Shown one piece after another: positions 44,376 through 53,045 of a DNA stretch of 64,000 bases. Within the stretch, counting starts at the first letter, position 1, and each line of letters opens with the position of its first letter. A model generated the notes under the pieces. The model had not been told where the DNA came from, ran no database searches, and was given only the letters and a program-made list of their open reading frames with translations. The stretch comes from Umezawaea sp042738955 (lineage in GTDB: Bacteria; Actinomycetota; Actinomycetes; Mycobacteriales; Pseudonocardiaceae), in NCBI RefSeq assembly GCF_042738955.1, contig NZ_JBHYHC010000040.1:10315-74314 (forward strand), in the 5' to 3' direction. The translations under genes were made by a program, and so were the position numbers.

Positions 44376-45128
44376 GTGGTGACCCGTCCGGCGTACAGCT
44401 TCGTCCGCTCGTTCGCGGCCGGGCCCACTCGGGATCTCCAGGTGGAGCGCCACTACCTGCTCTGCGCCTCCGCCGGGGCCCTGCGGCTGGAGGCGGAGGG
44501 GCGGACGTGGGTGTTGCCGCCCGCCAGGGCCGCGTTGATCCGGGCCGGGCGGCCGATCCGGGTCGGTGTGCCGCGGCCGGTCACCACGGCGTCGGTGCTG
44601 TTCGACACGGGGTTCGCGCCGGTGCCGCCGTCGTCGTTGACCGTGTTCGACCTGAGTCCGCTGGCGCGTGGACTGGTGGCGGAGTGCGGGCAGTGGGGGG
44701 AGAGCGAGGAGCCGTTGACGCCGTACGCCGTGGCGCTGTTCACGGCGCTCGCGGCGGTGGCGTGGCGGTTGGCCGAGCAGCCCAGCCCGGTCGTGGTGCC
44801 GTCGGGGCGGACGCCGGAACTGCGGTCGGCGTTGCGGCTGACCGAGGAACGGCTGGGCGGCCCGGTGCGGTTCGAGGACATCGCGAACGAGGTCGGGCTC
44901 GCGCCGCGGTCGTTGGCGCGGCGGTTCGCGGACGAGACCGGGATGACCTGGCGGGCGGTGCTGCGGCGGCTGCGGTTGTTGCGCGCGATCGAGGAGTTGG
45001 CCGCGGGCGACGAACCGGTGACGCGGATCGCGTTCGCGGTCGGCTACTCGTCCCTGTCGGCGTTCAACGCCGCGTTCCTGGAGCTGACCGGCCGCACGCC
45101 CACCGACTACCGCGCGAGCTTCACGTGA
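44376..45128 (+). CDS. AraC-family transcriptional regulator
   Basis: 250 residues. N-terminal cupin-like sensor (about 1-130, RHYLLCASAGALRLEAEGRT) and C-terminal double HTH: VRFEDIANEVGLAPRSLARR, FADETGMTWRAVLRRLRLLR, AVGYSSLSAFNAAFLELTGR. GTG 44376. It follows the ABM gene by 10 bp and probably controls it. Its 3' end overlaps the stop of the convergent MalY-like gene by 8 bp. Confidence 0.92.
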   Translation: MVTRPAYSFVRSFAAGPTRDLQVERHYLLCASAGALRLEAEGRTWVLPPARAALIRAGRPIRVGVPRPVTTASVLFDTGFAPVPPSSLTVFDLSPLARGLVAECGQWGESEEPLTPYAVALFTALAAVAWRLAEQPSPVVVPSGRTPELRSALRLTEERLGGPVRFEDIANEVGLAPRSLARRFADETGMTWRAVLRRLRLLRAIEELAAGDEPVTRIAFAVGYSSLSAFNAAFLELTGRTPTDYRASFT

Positions 45129-46269
45129 GTGCGCCGCCGATCCGGTCGAGGATCTCGGCGAGGGTCGACGGGCTGGTGGCGAAGTTCAGGCGGGCGAACG
45201 TGCTGGTGTCCACGTCGGTGAAGCTCGCGAACTCGGCCCCCTCGCTGAGCTTCACCCGTGCCTCCCGTTCCAGGCGGGTCACGTCCCGGAGCGGGGTGTC
45301 GGCGAAGTCGAACCAGCTCAGGTAGCTCGCCTCCGGGGCGTGGTGGCGCAGGTCCCACGGCAGCTCCGAGGCCCAGCGCTCCACAGTGGACCTGTTGTGC
45401 CGCAACACCTTCGACAGCTCGTCCAGCCACGGCTGCGCGTCCCGCCACGCGGCCACGGTCGCCACGCGGCTCACCGTGCTCGGGGTGCCGAAGTAGTCCA
45501 GCGGGGCCCGCGACAGGGCGTCCCACGTCCGGTCCGGGCCGACGTGGGCGACGGCGCACCGCAGGCCCGCGATGTTGAACGCCTTGGTCGCCGAGGTCGC
45601 CGTGACGGTCCGGTGCGGGGCCAGCGCGGCGAACGGGACGTGCCGGTGCGGTGCGTGGGCGAGGTCCGCGTGGATCTCGTCGGCGAGCACCACCAGGTCC
45701 AGTTCCTCGGCCACGTCCGCGAGCGGGGCCAGTTCCGCTCGGGTGAAGACGCGGCCGGTCGGGTTGTGCGGGTTCACCAGCACCAGCAGCTTGCACCCCT
45801 GGAGCCGGTCGGCGAGGGCGTCGGTCGAGAAGTCCCAGCCGGACGGGGTCCACCGCATCGGCAGCGGCACGATCCGGCGGCCGGACCGGGCGATGCTCGC
45901 CAGGAACGGCGGGTAGGTGGGCACGTGCAGGGCGATCCCGTCGCCCGGAGCCGTGGTGTGCTCGATGACGACCTGGAGCACCTGGATCAGGTCGGTGAAC
46001 ACGCGGGTCCGGTCCGGGATCGGGGACCAGCCGTGCCGGTCGGCCATGCGCTCCTCGAACGCCGTGACCACCGGGTCCTGTCCGCGCCAGAACGGGTAGC
46101 CGAAGTCCTCGCGCTCGGCCAGGTCGACGACGCTCGCGCGCACCGCGGGCGGCACGCCGAAGTCCATGTCGGCGACCCACGCGCCGAGCACGTCACGGGG
46201 GAGCGACCCCCACTTGACGCCGTGCCCAGAGCGCAGGCGGTCGTGGTCGACGGTCTCGAACGGGGTCAC
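45121..46269 (-). CDS. MalY/PatB-type PLP-dependent C-S lyase / aminotransferase
   Basis: 382 residues, fold-type I. Features: WVADMDFGVPPAV, the substrate-region NPHNPTGRVF, DEIHADL, the Schiff-base Lys in TATSATKAFNIAGLRCA, and a C-terminal RLNFATSPSTL with the carboxylate-binding Arg. The class cleaves cystathionine or other cysteine S-conjugates, or transaminates. GTG 46269 overlaps the stop of the upstream DinB-type gene (GTGA), so the two are coupled. A DinB/thiol-transferase and a C-S lyase together would fit processing of thiol conjugates; inference. Confidence 0.9.
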   Translation of the reverse strand: MTPFETVDHDRLRSGHGVKWGSLPRDVLGAWVADMDFGVPPAVRASVVDLAEREDFGYPFWRGQDPVVTAFEERMADRHGWSPIPDRTRVFTDLIQVLQVVIEHTTAPGDGIALHVPTYPPFLASIARSGRRIVPLPMRWTPSGWDFSTDALADRLQGCKLLVLVNPHNPTGRVFTRAELAPLADVAEELDLVVLADEIHADLAHAPHRHVPFAALAPHRTVTATSATKAFNIAGLRCAVAHVGPDRTWDALSRAPLDYFGTPSTVSRVATVAAWRDAQPWLDELSKVLRHNRSTVERWASELPWDLRHHAPEASYLSWFDFADTPLRDVTRLEREARVKLSEGAEFASFTDVDTSTFARLNFATSPSTLAEILDRIGGALT

Positions 46270-46733
46270 GTGCGGCTCCAGGTCGTCAGGTGGTCGCGCA
46301 GGACTTCCATCTGGCCGTGGTGCTGGGCCAGTTCCTCGTAGACGTGCAGCAGCGCGGCTCCCTGGGTGAGGTCCCGGTCGGGGCCGAGGAAGTCGGGTGG
46401 CGGCACGCCGCGCAGCGGGGCGTTCGGCACGGCGGCGCGCACGTCGGCGGCGAACCGAACGCGCACCGCCGCGGCCTCGTCGAGCAGCGGGCGCACGGGG
46501 CCGGAACTGGTGAACTCCGCGGCGCGCTCCCGGTCGACGTGGCGGCCCGCCACGAGTTCGCCCGCCCAGAACGACACCACGCCGAGGCAGTGGGTGAGCA
46601 GCGCGTACGGCGTGTTGGCTCCGGGGAGGTCCGGCTTGCGGTTCGCGAGGTCGTCGCCGAGCCCGGCCACGATGCCGGTCAGGCCGTCGAACGCGCGGTC
46701 GGTGAAGTAGAGGTAGTCGTCGGTGGTGATCAA
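46266..46733 (-). CDS. DinB/mycothiol-transferase superfamily protein
   Basis: 155 residues, four-helix bundle. The three metal-binding His positions of the family are seen as LTHCLGVVSFW, and HVYEELAQHHGQMEVLRDHL. Start TTG 46733 has GGGAG upstream and no other start is in frame. Actinobacterial DinB proteins often use mycothiol or another thiol cofactor. It is translationally coupled to the MalY-like gene downstream and divergent from the CGNR gene. Confidence 0.85.
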   Translation of the reverse strand: MITTDDYLYFTDRAFDGLTGIVAGLGDDLANRKPDLPGANTPYALLTHCLGVVSFWAGELVAGRHVDRERAAEFTSSGPVRPLLDEAAAVRVRFAADVRAAVPNAPLRGVPPPDFLGPDRDLTQGAALLHVYEELAQHHGQMEVLRDHLTTWSRT

Positions 46734-46811
46734 GTCGGCTCCCGACCGCGGGCGTCACCTGCTTGGCCGGTGACATTGCCTCCCCGTCGCGTCACCTGTC
46801 AAGATGGTGAC

Positions 46812-47351
46812 GTGACTTTCGTGTTCGTCAGCGGGAACCTGGCCCTCGACTTCGTGGGCACGCTCAAGTGGCGGCGCGGCACCGTCGAGGAGCTCCTGGC
46901 CACGCCAGGGGATTCCGCCCGGTGGGCGGTCGAGGCGGGCGTGCTGACCGAGGAGCCGGACGTCGACGCGGCGGGGCGGCGGCGGTTGCTCGCGCTGCGC
47001 GAGGCGGTCTACCGGCTGGTCGGCCAGGGCATGGCCGGGTGGCCGTGGGACGCGGACGACCTGGCCGTCGTCAACGCGGAGGCGGGCGCGACACCCGCGC
47101 GGGCGCGGCTGACCCCGGACGGCGTCACGCGGGTCGGCGGGGTCGACGCGGTCGCGGCGGACGTCGCGCGCTCCGCGGTGGACCTGCTGGGCGGCATCGG
47201 CGACTTGGCGCTCAAGGAGTGCGTCGGCGCGGACTGCACGCGGATCTTCGTGGACCGGTCGCGCGGCGGCAACCGGCAGTGGTGCGGCATGGAGGAGTGC
47301 GGCAACCGGGTGAAGGCGGCGGCCTACCGGTCGCGCAAGGCGACCGCCTGA
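46812..47351 (+). CDS. CGNR zinc-finger protein, putative transcriptional regulator
   Basis: 179 residues. N-terminal ABATE-like domain (FVSGNLALDFVGTLKWRRG) and a C-terminal CGNR zinc finger: Cys in ECVGADCTRIFVD and WCGMEECGNRVKAAAYRSRK. GTG 46812 with weak ribosome site. CGNR proteins are thought to be DNA-binding regulators in actinobacteria. It is divergent from the DinB/MalY pair, with 78 bp between starts, and probably regulates it. Confidence 0.88.
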   Translation: MTFVFVSGNLALDFVGTLKWRRGTVEELLATPGDSARWAVEAGVLTEEPDVDAAGRRRLLALREAVYRLVGQGMAGWPWDADDLAVVNAEAGATPARARLTPDGVTRVGGVDAVAADVARSAVDLLGGIGDLALKECVGADCTRIFVDRSRGGNRQWCGMEECGNRVKAAAYRSRKATA

Positions 47352-47382
47352 CCGAGGACGGCGGGGAGCCCGCCGCCCTCGG
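47352..47382. terminator. Bidirectional terminator between CGNR gene and hydrolase gene
   Basis: CCGAGGACGGCGGG (47352-47365) pairs with CCCGCCGCCCTCGG (47369-47382) over a 3-base loop with one mismatch. It begins immediately after the CGNR stop and ends 5 bp before the facing hydrolase stop, so it can end both transcripts. Confidence 0.8.
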
Positions 47383-47387
47383 CGGGA

Positions 47388-48398
47388 TCAGCGGAGCCCG
47401 TTGGTCCACTCGACGACCGCCCGGTGGTACGCCGGGGCGTTCGCGGAGTAGTTGAGCGAGTGGCCGTAACCGGGCACGACGTGCGTGCGCAACCGGGCCT
47501 CGGGCGCGTAGTACGGGCCCTCCGACACGCGCAGCGCCTCGTCCGACGAGCAGTCCGCGCCCAGCGGCGGGCCGCAGAAGTTGCCGTCGCCACCGCCCAT
47601 GACGAGCATGACCGGCACGGTGATCTGCCGCGACAGCGGGATGAGGCTGCCCACCAGCACGGTGCCCACCGTCTCCGTCGCCGTGACGACGTCCTTGGTG
47701 GCCTCGTCGAACGCGAGCGCGCCCGGCTCCGTGGCTCCGGGGGTGTGGAACGACGAGTAGCGGGTGCCCGCGACCGTCGTCAGGTAGCCCAGGTTGAGGC
47801 CGCGGTCCTGGAACACGGGGTCCAGGATGGTCGGGATCAGCGTGGTGAACACGGGGATCGCGCCGGGCAGGTTGATCTGGTGCGACAACCCGGTGATCAC
47901 CACGCCGTCGACGTCCCGGTACGAGGTGGCCTCCACCGTCGCGACGGCCGAGCCGATCGAGTGCCCGACGACGACCACCCGGTCGAACCGCGGCCTCAAC
48001 GACTGGATCACCGCGTGCACGGCCTTGGCGTCGGCCGCCACCGTGACCAGTGCGCTCAGCATCGCCGAGCTGCGCCCGCTGCCGAGCCGGTCCACCGCGA
48101 TGGTGGCGATCCCGGCCCTGCTCATCGCCTGCTGGTACGACCGGCTCTCCGGCGCGTAGCCGATGTTCCAGTAGGCGCTGGTGTACGTCCCGCCGGGGAC
48201 CAGCACCTGGAGCGTTCTCGCGCCCGGCGGCACGCACAGCCTGCCGTACATCGTCTGCGCCAGCAGGTCGATCGACACGGGCACCCGCACGTCCTCGCAC
48301 GGGGTCTGAGCCGCCGCGGCGGACGCGCCGGGCGTGAGGCCGACACCTGCCGCGAGCAGCACGACGGCGCCTAATCGTCGGAATCGGGACCAGAGCAC
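47388..48398 (-). CDS. Exported alpha/beta hydrolase
   Basis: 336 residues. Signal peptide (RRLGAVVLLAAGVGLTPGAS, cut near AAA-AQ). Alpha/beta-hydrolase nucleophile elbow VVVGHSIGSAVA, and a C-terminal catalytic His in VVPGYGHSLNY. The segment VLVPGGTYTSAYWNIGYAPE holds the oxyanion loop. GTG 48398 has GGAGG nine bases upstream. Leu9 is encoded by TTA (48374-48372), rare in such genomes. It begins 18 bp after the P450 stop on the same strand, so the two form an operon. Substrate unknown, probably an ester outside the cell. Confidence 0.88.
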   Translation of the reverse strand: MLWSRFRRLGAVVLLAAGVGLTPGASAAAAQTPCEDVRVPVSIDLLAQTMYGRLCVPPGARTLQVLVPGGTYTSAYWNIGYAPESRSYQQAMSRAGIATIAVDRLGSGRSSAMLSALVTVAADAKAVHAVIQSLRPRFDRVVVVGHSIGSAVATVEATSYRDVDGVVITGLSHQINLPGAIPVFTTLIPTILDPVFQDRGLNLGYLTTVAGTRYSSFHTPGATEPGALAFDEATKDVVTATETVGTVLVGSLIPLSRQITVPVMLVMGGGDGNFCGPPLGADCSSDEALRVSEGPYYAPEARLRTHVVPGYGHSLNYSANAPAYHRAVVEWTNGLR

Positions 48399-48416
48399 GA
48401 ACCACTACCTCCACTT

Positions 48417-49739
48417 TCAGGAGCGGGGAACGACCGTCATCAGCATCCGGCTGGGGTAGGCGGCGGTCGTGAACTTGACGCGGGCGGGCTTGCCCGGCAC
48501 GGGGACCAGTCGCCACTTCGCCGCGACGGTCGCCGCGGTGATGACGATCTCGGCTCGGGCGAACACGTTCCCGACGCACCCCCGCGCTCCCGCGCCGAAC
48601 GGGATGAACGCGCCCTGCGGGATCGTCGAGGCGCGGTCGGAGGACCAGCGGTCCGGGTCGAAGCGGTCGGGATCGGGGAACGACGTCGGGTCGTGGTGCA
48701 GCGCGTGCGGGCTGAAGATCACTTCGGCGCCCTCGGGCAGCGGCACGCCGCCGAGGTCGACCGGCGCGATCGCCCGCCGCATGAGGAACCAGACGGGGTA
48801 CATCCGCAGCACCTCGTCGACGACCTGGTTGAGGTACACCAGCTTCCCGAGGTCGGCGAACTCGGGCGACCGCCCGCCGAGCACCTCGTCCACCTCGGCG
48901 TGCACCCGCCGTTCGACCTCGGGGTTGCGGCCCAGCTCGTGGAACGTCCACGCCAGCGCCAGCGCCGTGGTCTCGATGCCGCCGATGAGCAGCGTCATGA
49001 CCTCGTCGTGGAGCTGCTCGTCCGACATGCCCTCGCCGGTGTCCGCGTCCTGGGCCATCAGCAGCATGGACAGGAGGTCGCCCCGGTCGACGCCCTCCTC
49101 CCGCCACCCGCGCACCACGTCGAGCACGATCGTGCGCAGCCGCTCCACGGCCGCGTCGAACTCGCGGTTGCCGCGCAGCGGCAGCCTCTCCACGAACGAC
49201 GGCGAGAGCGCGCGGACCATGCCCTGCTTGAGCACGGTGAACGTGGACCGGCCGACCTCCTCGATCTCGTGGTCGCCCATGCCGGTGGAGAACAGCGCCT
49301 CCCCGACGACGGTGACCGCGAGCGACTGGGCGTCCTCCTCGACCACTCGCACCTCGCCGGGCCGCCACGCCGCCGTCAGGTCGGCCGCCGCGCGGGCCAT
49401 GGTCCGCGCGTACAGGGCGACGCGCTCACCGTGGAACGCGGGCCGCACCATCCGGCGCTGGCGGCGGTGGAACGCGCCGTTCGACGTGGCCAGACCGTTG
49501 CCGAAGACCGGTTGGAACTTGTCGAACAATGCCCCTTTTCGGAAGGAAGAACCCTTCTTGACCAGCAGTTCGTGGACGAGTGAGGGATTCGTCACGAAAT
49601 AGGTGCGCATCGTTCCCAGATCGATCCGGACGATGTCGCCGCTATTCCGCAAAGATGCGGTGAAGCGGTAGCGCTCCCTCAGCATCCGAACGGTGTGACC
49701 GAACAGCGGAAGGCGGCCAGGGGCCACCGGCACGGACAT
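48417..49739 (-). CDS. Cytochrome P450
   Basis: 440 residues. I-helix oxygen-binding GGIETTALALAW, the ExxR of helix K in DEVLRMYPVW, and the heme-thiolate loop FGAGARGCVGNVFARAE with Cys388. The general pattern resembles P450s near pentalenene oxygenase, acting on terpenes or hydrophobic substrates; substrate not established. ATG 49739 follows GAGGAG; the open frame continues upstream but without homology. Operon with the exported hydrolase, divergent from a methyltransferase gene (158 bp between). No ferredoxin gene is adjacent, so electrons must come from elsewhere. Confidence 0.93.
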   Translation of the reverse strand: MSVPVAPGRLPLFGHTVRMLRERYRFTASLRNSGDIVRIDLGTMRTYFVTNPSLVHELLVKKGSSFRKGALFDKFQPVFGNGLATSNGAFHRRQRRMVRPAFHGERVALYARTMARAAADLTAAWRPGEVRVVEEDAQSLAVTVVGEALFSTGMGDHEIEEVGRSTFTVLKQGMVRALSPSFVERLPLRGNREFDAAVERLRTIVLDVVRGWREEGVDRGDLLSMLLMAQDADTGEGMSDEQLHDEVMTLLIGGIETTALALAWTFHELGRNPEVERRVHAEVDEVLGGRSPEFADLGKLVYLNQVVDEVLRMYPVWFLMRRAIAPVDLGGVPLPEGAEVIFSPHALHHDPTSFPDPDRFDPDRWSSDRASTIPQGAFIPFGAGARGCVGNVFARAEIVITAATVAAKWRLVPVPGKPARVKFTTAAYPSRMLMTVVPRS

Positions 49740-49897
49740 ATCCGCTCCTCGCTCGAACTCAGGGGATGTGCCACCATAAAGGCCATTCAGGGGAAAGCGG
49801 CATCGTCCGATCAGGTGGTCTCGACCACTCTGATGGGTCAGCGGGGCGTGACCGCTCTCCCCATAGGATGCTTCCACTCAAGCGAAAGAGGGTCGTG

Positions 49898-50713
49898 GTG
49901 GCTCAACGGGAGTGGGTTCCGGAGAGCGTTGACGTCTCCGTTCCGAGCATGGCGAGGACGTACGATTTCCTGCTCGGTGGCGCGCACAACTTCGCGGTGG
50001 ATCGCGAACTCGCCGTGCACGTCGCGAAAGTGATGCCGGACGCGCGTTCCGCGGCGCGCGTGAACAGGGCTTTCCTCGGTCGGGCCGTGCGATTCATGAC
50101 CGAGCGGGGAATCCGGCAGTTCCTCGACATCGGTTCGGGAATCCCGACGGTGGCCAACGTGCACGAGGTCGCCCAGTCGATGGATCCGGAGTGCCGGGTC
50201 GTCTACGTGGACAAGGACCCGATCGCGGTGGCGCACAGCGAGCTGATGCTCGCGGGCAACGACCGCGCGACCATCGTGCACGCCGACATGCGCGACCCGG
50301 ACTCGGTCCTGGACCACCCGGAGACCCGCGGCCTGCTCGACTTCGACCAGCCCGTCGGCCTGCTGATGCTGATGATGCTGCACTGGGTGCCGGACGCCGA
50401 CGACCCGTGGGGCCTGGTGGCGCGGTACCGCGACGCGCTCGCCCCCGGCAGCTTCCTGGCGATCTCCCACGTCACCGCGGACGGGCAGGACGAGAGCCTG
50501 GCCGAGGTGACGGACCTGATCGAGGAGAGCCGCAGCGCCGACCAGCTCACCGAACGCCCGCACGACCGGGTGGTGGCCCTGTTCGGCGACTTCGAGCTGG
50601 AGGAGCCCGGCCTGGTCGGGTGCGCCGCGTGGCGGTCGACCGGGCGCGGCGACATCTCCGACACCCCGGAGATGAACATGGTGATCTACGGCGGAGTCGC
50701 CAGGAAGCCCTGA
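49898..50713 (+). CDS. SAM-dependent methyltransferase, actinobacterial PF04672-type
   Basis: 271 residues. The family opening SVPSMARTYDFLLGGAHNFA is present, then the SAM motif FLDIGSGIPTVANVHEVAQ, VVYVDKDPIAVAH and a C-terminal VIYGGVARK. This family is abundant in actinomycetes and mostly of unknown substrate; it is often predicted as an O-methyltransferase. GTG 49898 is preferred, since GAGGG lies five bases before it; an ATG at 49868 would add ten residues. Divergent from the P450 gene; a shared regulatory region is likely. Confidence 0.88.
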   Translation: MAQREWVPESVDVSVPSMARTYDFLLGGAHNFAVDRELAVHVAKVMPDARSAARVNRAFLGRAVRFMTERGIRQFLDIGSGIPTVANVHEVAQSMDPECRVVYVDKDPIAVAHSELMLAGNDRATIVHADMRDPDSVLDHPETRGLLDFDQPVGLLMLMMLHWVPDADDPWGLVARYRDALAPGSFLAISHVTADGQDESLAEVTDLIEESRSADQLTERPHDRVVALFGDFELEEPGLVGCAAWRSTGRGDISDTPEMNMVIYGGVARKP

Positions 50714-50739
50714 CGTCCTCCCGTCCACCACCACCGAAG

Positions 50740-50767
50740 GCGGTCGGGGGACCGGTTCCCCGACCGC
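50740..50767 (+). terminator. Hairpin after the methyltransferase gene
   Basis: GCGGTCGGGG (50740-50749) pairs perfectly with CCCCGACCGC (50758-50767) over an 8-base loop, 27 bp after the methyltransferase stop. Position and strength fit a terminator. Confidence 0.7.
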
Positions 50768-50825
50768 GGTCGACCCCGTCCTCCGGCGCGGCGGGTCGGC
50801 GCACAACCAGAACGAAGCAGGTTTC

Positions 50826-52937
50826 ATGTCGCAGCCAGGTTCCGCGCCAGACCCCGGATCGGCCTCCCCGGACGGGTCCCGCGCGCGGGAGCTCCACGCC
50901 CGCAAGTGGGGGTACGTGCTGAGCGGCTCCGAGGTGATCCCGCTGACCTCGGAGGACCTCGAACGGGAGCTGCGCGGCGAGCTGGACGCGTTGTGCTCGC
51001 TCGTGACCGCCGAGCCGTTCGACGTGGCGGCGGCCGAGCGGATCGGGGAACGGGTCGTCGCGCTGGGGTACGTCGGCGAGGAGGGCCTGCGCGGCACCGT
51101 CGACGTGCTCGGCGGCGGACTCCCGGCGCTGCCGGGGTTCCGGGCCGCCCACGCGGACCGCGTCGCGAAGGCGATCGGCGCGCTGGCCACCGGGTTCCTG
51201 GTCGCGATCCGGCGGGAGGTGCTGGAGCAGCAGGAGCGGTTGCAGCTCTCGCTGCTCAAGGCCGTGCGCGACGCCAAGTGGAACCTCGAGGAGAGCCGGG
51301 CGCGGTTCGACGAGGTCGTCACGTCGTCGGCCAGCGGTGTCGTGATCGTCGGCTTGGACGGGCGGCTGCTGCGGGTCAACACCGCCATCTGCGACATGCT
51401 CTCCCGCACCGCCGAGGAGTTGACCGGCACGACCCTGTTCGACCTCGTGCACCCCGACACGGTCGGGAAGCTGCGCTCCGCGCTGCGGGCCGTGGTGGAG
51501 GGAGGGCGGGACCGCGTCCGGCAGGCGCAGCTGTTACCGCGCGCGAACGGGGACGTCGCCCGGATCTCGCTGACCGCCTCCCTGCTGCGCGACTCCCGCG
51601 GCGCGCCGGACCACTTCGTCGTGGTCGTCGAGGACGGCACGGAACTGGCGCTGCTGCAAGGAGAACTCAACCGGCAGGCGCTCAACGACGTGCTCACCGG
51701 CCTGCCGAACCGCCAGTTCTTCAGCAGCCACCTGGAAAGCGCGGTCCGGCGGGCCGACCCGGCGCACGGCGTGACGCTGCTGCACCTGGACCTCGACGCG
51801 TTCGGCATGGTCCGCGACAGCCTCGGGTGGCGCGCGGGGGACCGGCTGCTGGTGCACGTGGCGCAGCGGCTGACGTCGTTGCTGGCGCTGGAGAAGGCGA
51901 TGGTCGCCCGGTTCGACGGCGGCGAGTTCGGCGTCCTCGTGGAGAACACGGCGACCACCCCGGACGTCGCCACCATCGCGACCGCCGTCAACCGGGAGTT
52001 GGCCGAACCCGTCTACGTCGACGGCCACGGCCTGGCGCTGTCCGCGTCGATCGGCGTGGCACGGGGGTCGTCGCGCGACCAGGACCACGTCGAGCTGCTG
52101 CGGGCGGCCGACCAGGCGTTGCGGCGGGCCAAGGTGGCGCGGCGCGGGCAGTGGGTGCTGTTCGACCCCGACCAGGACACGGCCGACCGCGCGACGCACG
52201 CGCTCGCCGTCGGCATGCCGGGCGCGTGGGAGCAGGGCGAGTTCGCCGTGCGCTACCGGCCGGTGGCGCGGCTGTCGGACGGCCACCTCGACAGCGCGGA
52301 GGCGGTGCTGTCCTGGGACCGGCCGGACGGGCTGGTCGGGCACGAGCGGTGCGTGGAACTGGCCGAGCGGACCGGGTTCGCGCTGCCGTTGGGGGAGTGG
52401 CTGCTCGGCACCGCCGCGGGTCAGGTCCGGTGGTGGGGTCGAGGCGCGCCGCCGCTGACCGTGGCCGTGACCGCGCACCAGGCCTCCGACGCGGACCTCG
52501 TGTCACGGGTCGTGCGGGTGCTGGACAACACCGGCCTGCGGGCGGACCGCTTGGTGCTGGGCGTGCCCGTCGGGGCGGTGGCGCTGGCCGAGGCGGCGGA
52601 CAACCTCGGGGTGCTGGCCGAGACGGGCGTGCGGACGGCGTTGGAGGACTTCGGCCTGGGACCGGACGACCTGGCCGCCGCGCTGGACTTCGGCGTCCGG
52701 TCGGTCCGCGTGCCGAAGCGCTTGGTGGACTTGAGGAACAGGCAGGGCGCGGCCCACGCGGCCGCCGTGATCCCCGTGCTGCGTGAAGCGGACATCACCG
52801 TCGTCGTCGACGGGATCGCCACGGAGGAGCAGGCGGCCTGGTGGCGGGACGCGGGCGCGGACCTGGCGACCGGCCCGCTCTTCGGCCCGGACCGGCTCGC
52901 CGTCGACTTCGCCCGCGACTTCCTGGTCGGGAGCTGA
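50826..52937 (+). CDS. PAS-GGDEF-EAL type protein with degenerate catalytic motifs
   Basis: 703 residues. N-terminal helical region (about 25-150), PAS domain (about 160-285, VVTSSASGVVIVGLDGRLLR), GGDEF-like domain (about 290-450: LTGLPNRQFFSSHL and DLDAFGMVRDSLGWRAGD are intact) and EAL-like domain (about 470-700). The active-site GGDEF is replaced by DGGEF (ARFDGGEFGVLV). In the EAL part, EAV replaces EAL and the metal-binding DDFGTG loop reads EDFGLGPDDL. Both catalytic activities are therefore doubtful; it may be a c-di-GMP or GTP sensor. One Leu is encoded by TTA (51534-51536). No membrane helices. Confidence 0.85.
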   Translation: MSQPGSAPDPGSASPDGSRARELHARKWGYVLSGSEVIPLTSEDLERELRGELDALCSLVTAEPFDVAAAERIGERVVALGYVGEEGLRGTVDVLGGGLPALPGFRAAHADRVAKAIGALATGFLVAIRREVLEQQERLQLSLLKAVRDAKWNLEESRARFDEVVTSSASGVVIVGLDGRLLRVNTAICDMLSRTAEELTGTTLFDLVHPDTVGKLRSALRAVVEGGRDRVRQAQLLPRANGDVARISLTASLLRDSRGAPDHFVVVVEDGTELALLQGELNRQALNDVLTGLPNRQFFSSHLESAVRRADPAHGVTLLHLDLDAFGMVRDSLGWRAGDRLLVHVAQRLTSLLALEKAMVARFDGGEFGVLVENTATTPDVATIATAVNRELAEPVYVDGHGLALSASIGVARGSSRDQDHVELLRAADQALRRAKVARRGQWVLFDPDQDTADRATHALAVGMPGAWEQGEFAVRYRPVARLSDGHLDSAEAVLSWDRPDGLVGHERCVELAERTGFALPLGEWLLGTAAGQVRWWGRGAPPLTVAVTAHQASDADLVSRVVRVLDNTGLRADRLVLGVPVGAVALAEAADNLGVLAETGVRTALEDFGLGPDDLAAALDFGVRSVRVPKRLVDLRNRQGAAHAAAVIPVLREADITVVVDGIATEEQAAWWRDAGADLATGPLFGPDRLAVDFARDFLVGS

Positions 52938-53045
52938 TCGTCTTCCCGAGGAACCCGCTGTGTTCACAGCGTGTTCAGCCGGTGGCCGTCGGTGTGCGCC
53001 AGGGTTCGAGAAGCCCGCTCGATCCCCTGGACGAAGGACTGCCCC

